Of a DNA stretch of 23,483 nucleotides, positions 7,146-14,425 are shown in pieces. Where the stretch lies: NCBI GenBank assembly GCA_035253505.1, contig DATFCC010000331.1, positions 1-23,483 of the forward strand, written 5' to 3'. Under the pieces are notes generated by a model that was not told where the DNA came from, searched no databases, and worked only from the letters and a program-made list of their open reading frames with translations. Position 1 is the first letter of the stretch; the number at the start of each line of letters is the position of its first letter. The position numbers were made by a program, and so were the translations under genes. Origin of the DNA: AWTP1-13 sp035253505 (GTDB lineage: Bacteria; Pseudomonadota; Alphaproteobacteria; Rhizobiales; Hyphomicrobiaceae).

Positions 7146-9242
7146 TTGAGCTTCGACAAGCTGTTTCACCCCAAAGGCATTGCCATCATCGGCGCATCCG
7201 CGGACCTCGGCCGCATCGGCGGGCATCCCATCAAGGCATTGAAGAAGGCGGGCTATGCTGGCGGCGTCTATCCCATCAATCCCAAGTATCCGGAGCTGCA
7301 CGGCCTCACCTGCTATCCCGACGTGATGGCGCTGAAGGACCCGTGCGACCTTGCCATCGTCGCGGTGCCGGCGCCGGGCGTGGCCAAGGCCATCCGCGAC
7401 TGCGGCAAGGCCGGCATTCCGTTCGCCGTCATCCTGACCGCCGGGTTCCGCGAGACGGGGGCAGAAGGACGCAAGCTCGAGGCCGAGCTCAAGAAGGCCA
7501 TCGACGAGAGCGGTGTGCGCGCCGTCGGCCCCAATTGCCAGGGCATGCTCTCGATCCAGGCGCGGGTGTGGGCCGCCTTCGGCAGCGTTGCGGACGAGAC
7601 CGACTTCCGGCCGGGCAGCGTGTCGTGCGCGTTCCAATCCGGCGGCTTTGGCTACGCCGTGGTCAATCTGGCCGAGGCACAGGGCGTGGGCTTCCGCTAC
7701 TGCGTGTCCTCCGGCAACGAGACCGACATCGCCATGCCGGAGCTGCTCTCCTCCTTCCTCGATGATCCCGGCACGTCGCTGGCCTTCGCCTATCTCGAGG
7801 GGACGCCTGATGCGCGGCCTCTGCTCGATCTCGGCCGCAAGTCGCTGCAGACGGGCAAGCCGGTGCTGATCTGGAAGGCCGGCACGACCGATGCCGGGGT
7901 GAAGGCCGCCGCCTCGCACACCGCCAACATGACCGGCACCTACGATCTCTATCGCGCCGCCATGCGCCAGTGCGGCATCATCGAGGTCGACGACGTGGAG
8001 CCCATCGTCGATCTCGCCAAGCTGTTCGGCCAGGGCCGCCTGCCCAAGGGCAATGCGGTGGGCGTGCTATCGATTTCGGGCGGCTCGGGCGTGGTGTTCG
8101 CGGACGCGGCGGTGCGCGACGGGCTGACGCTGCCGCCGTTCGCGCCGCAGACGCTGTCGCGGCTGCGCGAGATGATCCCGGCGTTCGGCTCCGCCGAGAA
8201 CCCGGCCGACATCACCGCCGCACTCTTCAACGACAAGACGCTGTTCGCGCGCACGCTCGACGTCGTGCTGGAGGACCCAGGCCTCGATCAGCTCGTCGTG
8301 CTGATCGCTTCGATCTCCGGGCCGGCCGCCGCGCACAGCGCCGAGGTCATCGCCGCCGCCGCCGCCAAGACCGACAAGCCCGTCAGCGTGCAATGGTCCG
8401 GCCGCCAGGCGAAATCCGAGGAGGCGGCCAAGGCGCTGGCCGCGGCCAACGTGCCGTTCGTGACGACGCCGGTACGGCTCGCGCGGGCCGCCGCGATCCT
8501 GTCGCGGTTTGCTGCCGATCAGCGACGCCTGCTGCCGCGCCGGGCCCCGGAGGTGAAGAGCCCGAAGGATCTCGAGCTGCCGGCCGGCGCCGTCACCCTC
8601 AACGAGGCGGAAAGCAAGGCCGTGCTGCGGGCCTTCCGCGTGCCTGTGGCCAAGGAGGTATTCGTCGCCGCAGGCAGCGACGTTCTGGCGGCGGCCAGCA
8701 AGCTGAAGGCACCCTATGCGGTGAAAGTCGTCTCCCGCGAGGTGCCGCACAAGACGGAAGCCGGCGGCGTGAAGCTCGGCGTCACGCGCGATGGGCTCGC
8801 CGACGCCGCCCGGCAGGTGTCGGACAGCGCCCGCAAGCACGTGCCGGGCGCGACCATCGAGGGCGTGCTGGTGTCGGAGATGGCCTCGGGCCTGGAAACG
8901 CTGATCGGCGTCATCAATGATCCGAGCTTCGGGCCGGTGGTGGCACTGGGTCTCGGCGGCGTGTTCACCGAGGTGCTGAAGGACGTGACCTACCGGGTCG
9001 CGCCCTTCGATATCGACACCGCCAACGACATGATCGCCGACCTGCGTGCGGCCAAGCTGTTTGAGGGCTACCGCGGCAAGCCGGCGGCCGACAAGAAGGC
9101 ACTGGCGGAGACGCTGGTGGCCGTGTCGAAGATGGCCTCGGCGCTGGCGCCTCGGCTCAAGGAGCTCGACATCAACCCGGTGTTCGTCGGCCCCGTCGGC
9201 GCCGGCGTGGTTGCCGCCGACGCCCTGGTGGTCCTGAAGTAG
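7146..9242 (+). CDS. Acyl-CoA synthetase, NDP-forming, fused alpha-beta (acetate--CoA ligase family)
   Basis: This is a 698-residue fused enzyme that makes an acyl-CoA from an acid, CoA and ATP, or runs in reverse, through a phosphohistidine. Domains in order are a CoA-binding Rossmann domain (about 1-130, with IGASADLGRIGG), a succinyl-CoA-ligase-like domain (about 150-290, with GPNCQG and AFQSGGFG), a second flavodoxin-like CoA-ligase domain (about 300-440), and a C-terminal ATP-grasp domain (about 480-698, with KVVSREVPHKTEAGGV and ELDINPV). H258 in ASHTANMTG lines up with the catalytic histidine region. The start is TTG at 7146, preceded by GGGAGG at five bases, and the protein begins exactly at the family N-terminus. 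It is a single gene; its acid substrate is not evident. Confidence 0.93.
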   Translation: MSFDKLFHPKGIAIIGASADLGRIGGHPIKALKKAGYAGGVYPINPKYPELHGLTCYPDVMALKDPCDLAIVAVPAPGVAKAIRDCGKAGIPFAVILTAGFRETGAEGRKLEAELKKAIDESGVRAVGPNCQGMLSIQARVWAAFGSVADETDFRPGSVSCAFQSGGFGYAVVNLAEAQGVGFRYCVSSGNETDIAMPELLSSFLDDPGTSLAFAYLEGTPDARPLLDLGRKSLQTGKPVLIWKAGTTDAGVKAAASHTANMTGTYDLYRAAMRQCGIIEVDDVEPIVDLAKLFGQGRLPKGNAVGVLSISGGSGVVFADAAVRDGLTLPPFAPQTLSRLREMIPAFGSAENPADITAALFNDKTLFARTLDVVLEDPGLDQLVVLIASISGPAAAHSAEVIAAAAAKTDKPVSVQWSGRQAKSEEAAKALAAANVPFVTTPVRLARAAAILSRFAADQRRLLPRRAPEVKSPKDLELPAGAVTLNEAESKAVLRAFRVPVAKEVFVAAGSDVLAAASKLKAPYAVKVVSREVPHKTEAGGVKLGVTRDGLADAARQVSDSARKHVPGATIEGVLVSEMASGLETLIGVINDPSFGPVVALGLGGVFTEVLKDVTYRVAPFDIDTANDMIADLRAAKLFEGYRGKPAADKKALAETLVAVSKMASALAPRLKELDINPVFVGPVGAGVVAADALVVLK

Positions 9243-9264
9243 GCCGCTGCCGGCCCGCTCTCCC

Positions 9265-9310
9265 AGCCCTGGGAAAGGAAGGATGCGCTACAGTGCGTTC
9301 TCCCAGGGCT
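9265..9310. terminator. Inverted repeat at convergent gene ends, possible bidirectional terminator
   Basis: AGCCCTGGGA (9265-9274) and TCCCAGGGCT (9301-9310) are exact reverse complements 26 bases apart. The right arm lies in the last codons of the convergent hydrolase and the left arm just past the acyl-CoA synthetase stop. The loop is long and no T-run is present, so termination is only a guess. Confidence 0.3.
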
Positions 9311-10166
9311 CGGGAATGAGCTGATAACCGCTGCCGCGGCGCACCAGGTGGGTGAAGCCTGGGAAATGCATGTGCATGCCGGTGACGAGCAGCCGGTCGG
9401 TCGCCACCATGTCGAACACCTTGCGGCGGGAAGCGGCTGCCCCTTCGGTGTCGGTGTCGAACTCCATGCACACCTCGGGACGTGCCGTCTGCACCTCGGG
9501 GACATGGACGGTGTCGCCCCAGATCAGGAGCTGGTCGTTGCCGGAGCTGATCATGAAGGTGGTATGCCCCGGCGTGTGGCCATGGCGCGGAATGGCCGTG
9601 ACGCCCGGGAACACCTCACCCTGCCTGATCAGGCGCCAGCGGTCCTTGTACGGCAGAACCTGCTCGCGGCCGGCCTGGAAGTAGAGCTTCTGCGCCCGCT
9701 CGGGTGCCGCGTTCATCTTGGCGTCGTCGAACCAGTGCTTCGGCTCGTTCTCGTGCATGACGAGCTCGGCATTGGGATAGTTGCGCTTGCCGGTGGTCAT
9801 GTCGGTCAATCCCGCGGAATGGTCGGGGTGCATGTGGGTGAGCAGCACCGTCTCGATATCGGCGGGGTTGACGCCGGCCGCCTTGATGTTGTCGAGCAGC
9901 TTGCCGGCCGTCGGCAGCAGGTAGTTGCCGGAACCCGTCTCCATCAGCGCCAGGCGCCCGGCCGAATAGATCAGGAAGGCGTTGACCTGCGTGCGGCGCG
10001 CGGGACGGAAATTGTCGGCCAGGATCTGGCGCGCCTCTTCGGGCTTGATGTTGCGCAACACGTCGATGCTGCCGTCGAGATGGCCGTCGCTCAACGCGGT
10101 GACGACGATGTCGCCGACGCGGCGATGGTAGACGCCGGGGATCTGCTGCTGCGGAACCTTGATCAC
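9288..10166 (-). CDS. MBL-fold metallo-hydrolase (long form)
   Basis: This 292-residue metallo-beta-lactamase-fold hydrolase has the zinc motif THMHPDH, giving H111, H113, D115 and H116, followed by H201 in HTPGHTT, D218 in LIWGD, and a final histidine in the GMHMHFPG segment near 265-267. An N-terminal cap-like region (about 1-60) precedes the core. Related proteins include lactonases and other esterases or thioesterases; the substrate is not readable. The start is GTG at 10166, with AGGAG about nine bases upstream; the frame is open further but would overlap the GST gene. It follows that GST by 13 bp on the same strand, so the two form a small operon. No signal peptide is seen. Confidence 0.88.
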   Translation of the reverse strand: MIKVPQQQIPGVYHRRVGDIVVTALSDGHLDGSIDVLRNIKPEEARQILADNFRPARRTQVNAFLIYSAGRLALMETGSGNYLLPTAGKLLDNIKAAGVNPADIETVLLTHMHPDHSAGLTDMTTGKRNYPNAELVMHENEPKHWFDDAKMNAAPERAQKLYFQAGREQVLPYKDRWRLIRQGEVFPGVTAIPRHGHTPGHTTFMISSGNDQLLIWGDTVHVPEVQTARPEVCMEFDTDTEGAAASRRKVFDMVATDRLLVTGMHMHFPGFTHLVRRGSGYQLIPEPWENAL

Positions 10167-10179
10167 GTTGGGACTCTCC

Positions 10180-10794
10180 TCAATACACCTCGACATACTG
10201 CGTGGCTTGCATGGACGGCCGTTGCGCGAAGGCATCGTACCAGCGCGCCAGCACCGGTCGACCGCTGCGCCACGCGTCGTCCGCGAAGCGGAAATCGAGA
10301 TGACCGAGCGCACAGGCAATGGCGATGTGGCCGATCGTCGGCGCACCGGCGAGATCACCGGCCTCGCTCTCCATCCGGTCGAGGGTCGTGGCGATCTTGA
10401 GCCGGAAAGCCGCACGATGCTTCTCGGACTGCTGGCCGGCAGGCCTGTTCTGCTCGCCGAGCCGGAGCACGATCACGTCCATGAGCCCGTCGCCGAGCGC
10501 CTGGCGGCGCAGCGCCGTCCAGCGCTCCGGCGCGGTCGGCGGGATCAGCGCCTGCCCGCCATGCAGCGTGTCGAAGTATTCGCAGATCACGCGCGAGTCG
10601 TAGAGCGCCGATCCATCATCGAGGGTCAGCGTCGGAATCTTGTTGAGCGGGTTCACCGCCATCACATCGGCGTTCGGCGCGGCTGCCGACACGACGACAC
10701 GCTCGGTGCCGATGCGCTCGGCCAGACCCAATTCGTGCGCCGCCACCATCACCTTGCGCACGAACGGCGAGCGCGACGACCACAACAGCTTCAT
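10180..10794 (-). CDS. Glutathione S-transferase family protein
   Basis: This is a 204-residue GST. The thioredoxin-like half begins MKLLWSSRSPFVRKV, with serines in the place of the catalytic residue and the SPFVRK turn that starts helix 1; NPLNKIPTL carries the cis-proline, and YDSRVICEYFD is the glutathione-binding helix. A helical domain follows to residue 204. The ATG at 10794 is preferred over a GTG nine bases upstream, because that GTG abuts the AGAGG ribosome site whereas the ATG is spaced from it. It is the first gene of a pair with the metallo-hydrolase, an arrangement that suggests removal of a reactive ester or conjugate. That role is inferred. Confidence 0.9.
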   Translation of the reverse strand: MKLLWSSRSPFVRKVMVAAHELGLAERIGTERVVVSAAAPNADVMAVNPLNKIPTLTLDDGSALYDSRVICEYFDTLHGGQALIPPTAPERWTALRRQALGDGLMDVIVLRLGEQNRPAGQQSEKHRAAFRLKIATTLDRMESEAGDLAGAPTIGHIAIACALGHLDFRFADDAWRSGRPVLARWYDAFAQRPSMQATQYVEVY

Positions 10795-10868
10795 GATGCG
10801 CACACCTCTCGACCCGTCCCGGGCACGCGGCGGATATTAGCTACGAGCCATGCAGAAACAAACCGCGG

Positions 10869-10898
10869 TTGATAGGTCGCGCCCGGCGGCGCTAGCAT
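10869..10898 (+). promoter_or_regulatory. Candidate sigma-70 promoter of the OB-fold/thiolase operon
   Basis: TTGATA at 10869-10874 and TAGCAT at 10893-10898 are 18 bases apart, matching five and four of the six consensus positions. Transcription would begin near 10905, about 30 bases before the ATG of the OB-fold gene. This is the only pair of promoter elements I find in the 139-bp divergent gap. Confidence 0.35.
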
Positions 10899-10933
10899 TG
10901 CAGACCAGCGCACACGGGGAGGATCCGGGTTTC

Positions 10934-11317
10934 ATGCCGGCAGCAGAGAAGTCGCCGCTCAACACCTATCTCGAGCATCTCGAGAAGGGCGAGCTGGCCT
11001 ATCAGTACAGCCCCGAGGCGAAGAAGGCCGTCTTCTATCCGCGCGTGCTGTGCCCTTTCACGGGCAGCGCAAGGCTCGAATGGCGGGTAAGCAAGGGTCT
11101 CGGCACCGTGTATTCGACCACGGTCGTGCACCCGGCCAAAGGCGCGCCCTACAACGTCGCACTGATCGACTGCGACGAGGGCTTCCGCCTCATGAGCCGG
11201 GTCGAGGACATCGATCCCATGCAGGTGAAGATCGGCCAACGCGTGCGCTTCCGCGTGCATCGCCCAGGCGGCGAGGAGCCGCCCTGTCCCGTGTTCGTCC
11301 CGGCGGAGGGCAAGTGA
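10934..11317 (+). CDS. DUF35 OB-fold protein, partner of thiolase-like enzyme
   Basis: This 127-residue protein matches the acyl-CoA-associated OB-fold family (DUF35). A short N-terminal helical part is followed by FYPRVLCPFTGSARLEW and an OB-fold with GLGTVYSTTVVH, VALIDCDEGFRLMS and GQRVRFRVH. Family members usually have a rubredoxin-like zinc ribbon with two Cys pairs before the OB-fold; here only the single Cys in VLCPFTGS remains, so zinc binding is probably lost. The ATG at 10934 follows GGGGAGG by 11 bases; an upstream ATG gives a non-conserved extension. The stop codon overlaps the thiolase start (TGATG), so the two are translationally coupled and probably form one complex. Confidence 0.88.
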   Translation: MPAAEKSPLNTYLEHLEKGELAYQYSPEAKKAVFYPRVLCPFTGSARLEWRVSKGLGTVYSTTVVHPAKGAPYNVALIDCDEGFRLMSRVEDIDPMQVKIGQRVRFRVHRPGGEEPPCPVFVPAEGK

Positions 11318-12471
11318 TGAGCGGCTTGAAGCGCGGCAGCGCGGCAATCGTCGGTGTCGCCGAATCCGATCTCGGCCAGGTGGCGGACGGCATGTCCGTC
11401 ATCGACCTGATGGCACAGGGCATTCGAAGGGCTCTCGACGACTGCGGGCTCGCCCTCAAGGACGTCGACGGCGTGTTCAGCGCCACGACGCAGAGCCGGC
11501 TGTCGGTGCTGGCGCTGTGCGAATATCTTGGCATCGATCCGCCGTTCATCGGCTCGACCATCGTCGGCGGCTCCTCGTTCGAGTACCACGTGGCGCACGC
11601 CATGAGCGCCATCGAGCAGGGCCTGTGCAGCGTCGCCGTCATCGCCTACGGCTCGACCCAGCGCAGCATCGGCCGCAAGCAGGCCTCGGTGCGCGAGATC
11701 AATCCCTACGAGTCGCCCTTCAACCCGTTCATGCCGTCGAGTGCCTACGCCATGGCGGCCGCGCGCCACATGCACCAGTACGGCACCACGCGCGAGCAGC
11801 TTGCCGCCGTCGCCGTGGCGGCACGCGAGTGGGCGCAGCTCAACCCCGCCGCCTGGGACAAGAAACCGCTCAGCATCCAGGACGTGCTGTCGGCGCGCAT
11901 GGTGAGCTATCCCTTCACGGTGCGCGACATCTGCCTCGTTACCGACGGGGGCGGGGCGGTGATCGTCACGTCGGCCGAGCGCGCACGCTCGCTGAAGAAG
12001 AAGCCGGCCTACGTGCTGGGCTGCGGGCAATCGACCACGCACGCGAGCATCTCCAGCATGCCGGACTTGACGGTGACGGCGACGGTCAAATCTGGAAAGG
12101 CCGCCTACAAGATGGCCGGGCTCGGGCCGTCCGACATCGACGCCTTCGAGCTCTATGACGCCTTCACCCTCAACACGATCCTATTCCTGGAGGATCTCGG
12201 GGTCTGCAAGAAGGGCGAGGGAGGCGCCTTCGTGGAGGGCGGACGTATCGGCCCGAAGGGCAGCTTGCCAGTCAACACCAACGGCGGTGGCCTGTCCTAC
12301 TGCCATCCCGGCATGTACGGCTTGTTCCTGCTCATCGAGGCGGTGCGGCAGCTGCGCGGGGAGTGCGGCGAGCGCCAGGTCAAGGACTGCGAGGTCGCCC
12401 TGGCCCACGGCAACGGAGGCGTTCTTTCCTCCCAGGCGACCGTGATCCTGGGGACCCAGGCCACGGTGTAG
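11317..12471 (+). CDS. Thiolase-like protein (SCP-x/lipid-transfer type, Ltp2-like)
   Basis: This 384-residue protein has the thiolase fold. The site of the usual nucleophilic cysteine reads GGSSFEYH at 84-91, with no cysteine, and the usual last cysteine region reads AHGNGG, so ordinary thiolysis is unlikely. NTNGGGLSYCHPGMYG (320-335) keeps the histidine loop, and ELYDAFT has Y280. Thiolase-like proteins without the nucleophile that pair with a DUF35 partner include Ltp2-type aldolases, which cleave beta-hydroxyacyl-CoA side chains of sterols using active-site tyrosines; Y280 and Y328 lie in the loops where such tyrosines are expected (from memory). The ATG overlaps the stop of the DUF35 gene by one base. 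The fold is firm; aldolase activity is inferred. Confidence 0.88.
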   Translation: MSGLKRGSAAIVGVAESDLGQVADGMSVIDLMAQGIRRALDDCGLALKDVDGVFSATTQSRLSVLALCEYLGIDPPFIGSTIVGGSSFEYHVAHAMSAIEQGLCSVAVIAYGSTQRSIGRKQASVREINPYESPFNPFMPSSAYAMAAARHMHQYGTTREQLAAVAVAAREWAQLNPAAWDKKPLSIQDVLSARMVSYPFTVRDICLVTDGGGAVIVTSAERARSLKKKPAYVLGCGQSTTHASISSMPDLTVTATVKSGKAAYKMAGLGPSDIDAFELYDAFTLNTILFLEDLGVCKKGEGGAFVEGGRIGPKGSLPVNTNGGGLSYCHPGMYGLFLLIEAVRQLRGECGERQVKDCEVALAHGNGGVLSSQATVILGTQATV

Positions 12472-12604
12472 CGGAGTACGACTGCGCCCTTCCGGCACAG
12501 CGTGGCCGCGGAGCAACTGTTCGTGGATCGATGGCCGCCCGGCGCGATGACGCTGAGAGGAGCGCAGAGTATCATTGCGCGATTCCCGCATGCGAGAGCG
12601 CGCA

Positions 12605-12835
12605 ATGAAGACCGTGCCACGTCCCGCCGTAGCCCTGGCCCTGGGCGCCGTCCTGCTGGCCGGCGGTGCGCTGGCCCAAAGCGATCCTGCACCCACGCCG
12701 CCGGCGACGATACAGCCGTTCCCCGGCATCATCATCAATCCGCCCCGGGCGGTGCCGCCCGACACACCCCGGTTGCCGCCGGACGGGCAGCATAGCTGTC
12801 CCAACACGAACACCAAGCTCGAGCTGCTTGTGTAG
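12605..12835 (+). CDS. Small secreted proline-rich protein, unknown function
   Basis: This 76-residue product has a clean signal peptide, MKTVPRPAVALALGAVLLAGGALA, probably cut before QSDPAP. The mature part of about 52 residues is rich in proline (near one in four) and contains a single cysteine. No family is recognised. A GAGAG ribosome-like site lies seven to eight bases upstream of the ATG. It stands alone between the thiolase-like gene and the convergent lysA, with 24 bases to the lysA stop. The signal peptide makes it more likely real than chance, but a small gene of this composition in GC-rich DNA needs support from homologues. Confidence 0.55.
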   Translation: MKTVPRPAVALALGAVLLAGGALAQSDPAPTPPATIQPFPGIIINPPRAVPPDTPRLPPDGQHSCPNTNTKLELLV

Positions 12836-12859
12836 GACTACCGAGCGACGGTTACCGGC

Positions 12860-14131
12860 TCACTGGAGCCAGTCGGGCAGGCGGTCCAATCCGATCAAAT
12901 CGGCGTAGCTCTGGCGCGGCCGCACCACGGCGAATGTGTCGCCCCTCACCAGTACCTCCGGCACCAGCGGCCGGGAGTTGTACGTGGAGGACATCGCCGA
13001 GCCATAGGCGCCCGCCGTCATGAAGGCGACGAGGTCACCCGCCACCAGCGGCGGCAGCCGGCGGTCCAGCGCCAGGTAGTCGCCCGTTTCGCAGATCGGC
13101 CCGACCACGTCCTGCATGACCGGCTCTGCCCGGTTGCGTGCCTCCTCGACGGCCCACACCTCGTGATGGGCCTCGTAGAGCGTCGGCCGGATCAAGTCGT
13201 TCATGGCGGCATCGACGATCGTGAAGGTCTTGTCGCGGCCGCGCTTGGCATAGACGACGCGTGCGACCAGGATGCCGGCATTGGCGACGATCATCCGGCC
13301 CGGCTCGAGGGTGAGTGGAAGGCCGAGGTCGCCCACGGTCTCGCGCACGACCTGGGCATATTCGCTCGGGGATGGCGGCACGTCATTGCCGCCGCGATAG
13401 GGCACACCGAGGCCACCGCCGAGATCGAGATGCCGGATGGTATGCCCTGCGGCCCGCAGGTCCACCGCCAGCTCGCGCATGAGACGAAAGGCGTTGCGGA
13501 AGGGCGCCAGGTCGGTGATCTGGCTGCCGATGTGCGTGTGGATGCCGGTCGCCTCGACACCGGGGAGCGACCTCGCCTTGTCGTAGAGCCGGCGCGCCTC
13601 CTCGAAGGGAACGCCGAACTTGTTCTCCGCCTTGCCGGTGGAGATCTTGGCATGCGTCCGCGCGTCGACGTCCGGATTGACGCGCAGGGCGATGCGCGCC
13701 GTGCGCCCGAGGCTCCCGGCGGTCTCGCTCAGGGCCTCGAGCTCGTGCTCGGACTCCACGTTGAATGAGAGAATATCCTCGGAAACGGCATAGGCCATCT
13801 CCTCGCGCGTCTTGCCGACGCCCGCGAAGATGATCCGGTCGGGGGGAACGCCCACGGCCCTCGCGCGGCGCAGCTCACCCTCCGACACGACGTCCATGCC
13901 GGCACCGAGCCGCGCCAGGGTGGCGATCACCGCCTGGTTGGAGTTGGCCTTGATGGCGTAGCAGATGAGCGTGTCGCGAAAACCGCAGAAGGCCTCGCTC
14001 AGCACGCGGTAGTGCCGTTCCAGGGTGGCCGTCGAATAGCAATAGAAGGGCGTGCCGACGGCCGCGGCAATCCGCGCAAGGCTTACGTCCTCGGCGTGGA
14101 GGACGCCACCGACGTAGCTGAAATGATGCAT
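12860..14131 (-). CDS. lysA: Diaminopimelate decarboxylase
   Basis: This 423-residue cytosolic PLP enzyme performs the last step of lysine synthesis, decarboxylating meso-diaminopimelate to L-lysine. It has the fold-type III barrel with K61 in YAIKANSN as the Schiff-base lysine, HTHIGSQI at 198-205, the glycine-rich phosphate loop LDLGGGLGVPY at 235-245, EPGRM at 276-280, and the C-terminal beta domain with C347 in ICETGD and Y376 in AGAYG. Length and order of motifs are normal. The ATG at 14131 is ten bases after the lptM stop, so lysA is probably cotranscribed with, or coupled to, lptM; it has no strong ribosome site of its own. Confidence 0.97.
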   Translation of the reverse strand: MHHFSYVGGVLHAEDVSLARIAAAVGTPFYCYSTATLERHYRVLSEAFCGFRDTLICYAIKANSNQAVIATLARLGAGMDVVSEGELRRARAVGVPPDRIIFAGVGKTREEMAYAVSEDILSFNVESEHELEALSETAGSLGRTARIALRVNPDVDARTHAKISTGKAENKFGVPFEEARRLYDKARSLPGVEATGIHTHIGSQITDLAPFRNAFRLMRELAVDLRAAGHTIRHLDLGGGLGVPYRGGNDVPPSPSEYAQVVRETVGDLGLPLTLEPGRMIVANAGILVARVVYAKRGRDKTFTIVDAAMNDLIRPTLYEAHHEVWAVEEARNRAEPVMQDVVGPICETGDYLALDRRLPPLVAGDLVAFMTAGAYGSAMSSTYNSRPLVPEVLVRGDTFAVVRPRQSYADLIGLDRLPDWLQ

Positions 14132-14141
14132 TTCACGCCCG

Positions 14142-14342
14142 TCAGCGGATCAGGGGGTCGAGGACCGAAGGCTTATGGGCGACAGGCGCACCGGGGGACC
14201 CGGGCGTAGCGTTGCCCGTCTCCACCGCACCGGCGGCCTCACGCGGTGCCTCGAGCGGGCCACGCACGCCGCAGCCGGACAGCACCAGCGCGGCCGCTGC
14301 CGCCACCACCGTTACAACACCAAGCTTCAATAGGCTCCGCAT
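14142..14342 (-). CDS. lptM: LptM (YifL-like) small lipoprotein
   Basis: This 66-residue lipoprotein has the signal sequence MRSLLKLGVVTVVAAAAALV and the lipobox LSGC at 21-24, followed at once by GVRGPLEAP, the signature of the YifL/LptM family (CGxKGPLxxP). In E. coli LptM helps maturation of the LptD/LptE lipopolysaccharide translocon at the outer membrane. The remainder (about 33-66) is Ala/Gly/Pro-rich and not conserved. Position between argH and lysA is a classic neighbourhood for this gene in alphaproteobacteria and supports the call. It is easily missed because of its size. Confidence 0.85.
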   Translation of the reverse strand: MRSLLKLGVVTVVAAAAALVLSGCGVRGPLEAPREAAGAVETGNATPGSPGAPVAHKPSVLDPLIR

Positions 14343-14425
14343 TACGGTCGGTTGAACCTTGTTCACGGTGTCAGGCGCCCCGAGCGCCGGGGCACAAATC
14401 GGGCTTAGAGGCCCTGGCCTCGCTT

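Noticed and set aside
6342..7919. A 525-codon minus-strand open frame opposite the exported protein and acyl-CoA synthetase
   Set aside because: Repetitive Arg/Gly/His composition and no motifs; it mirrors strong coding frames on the plus strand, as is common in GC-rich genomes.
14408..14421. GAGGC-CCTG-GCCTC hairpin after argH as a terminator
   Set aside because: Five-base stem without T-run on the minus strand, and lptM and lysA lie just downstream in what is usually one transcript.
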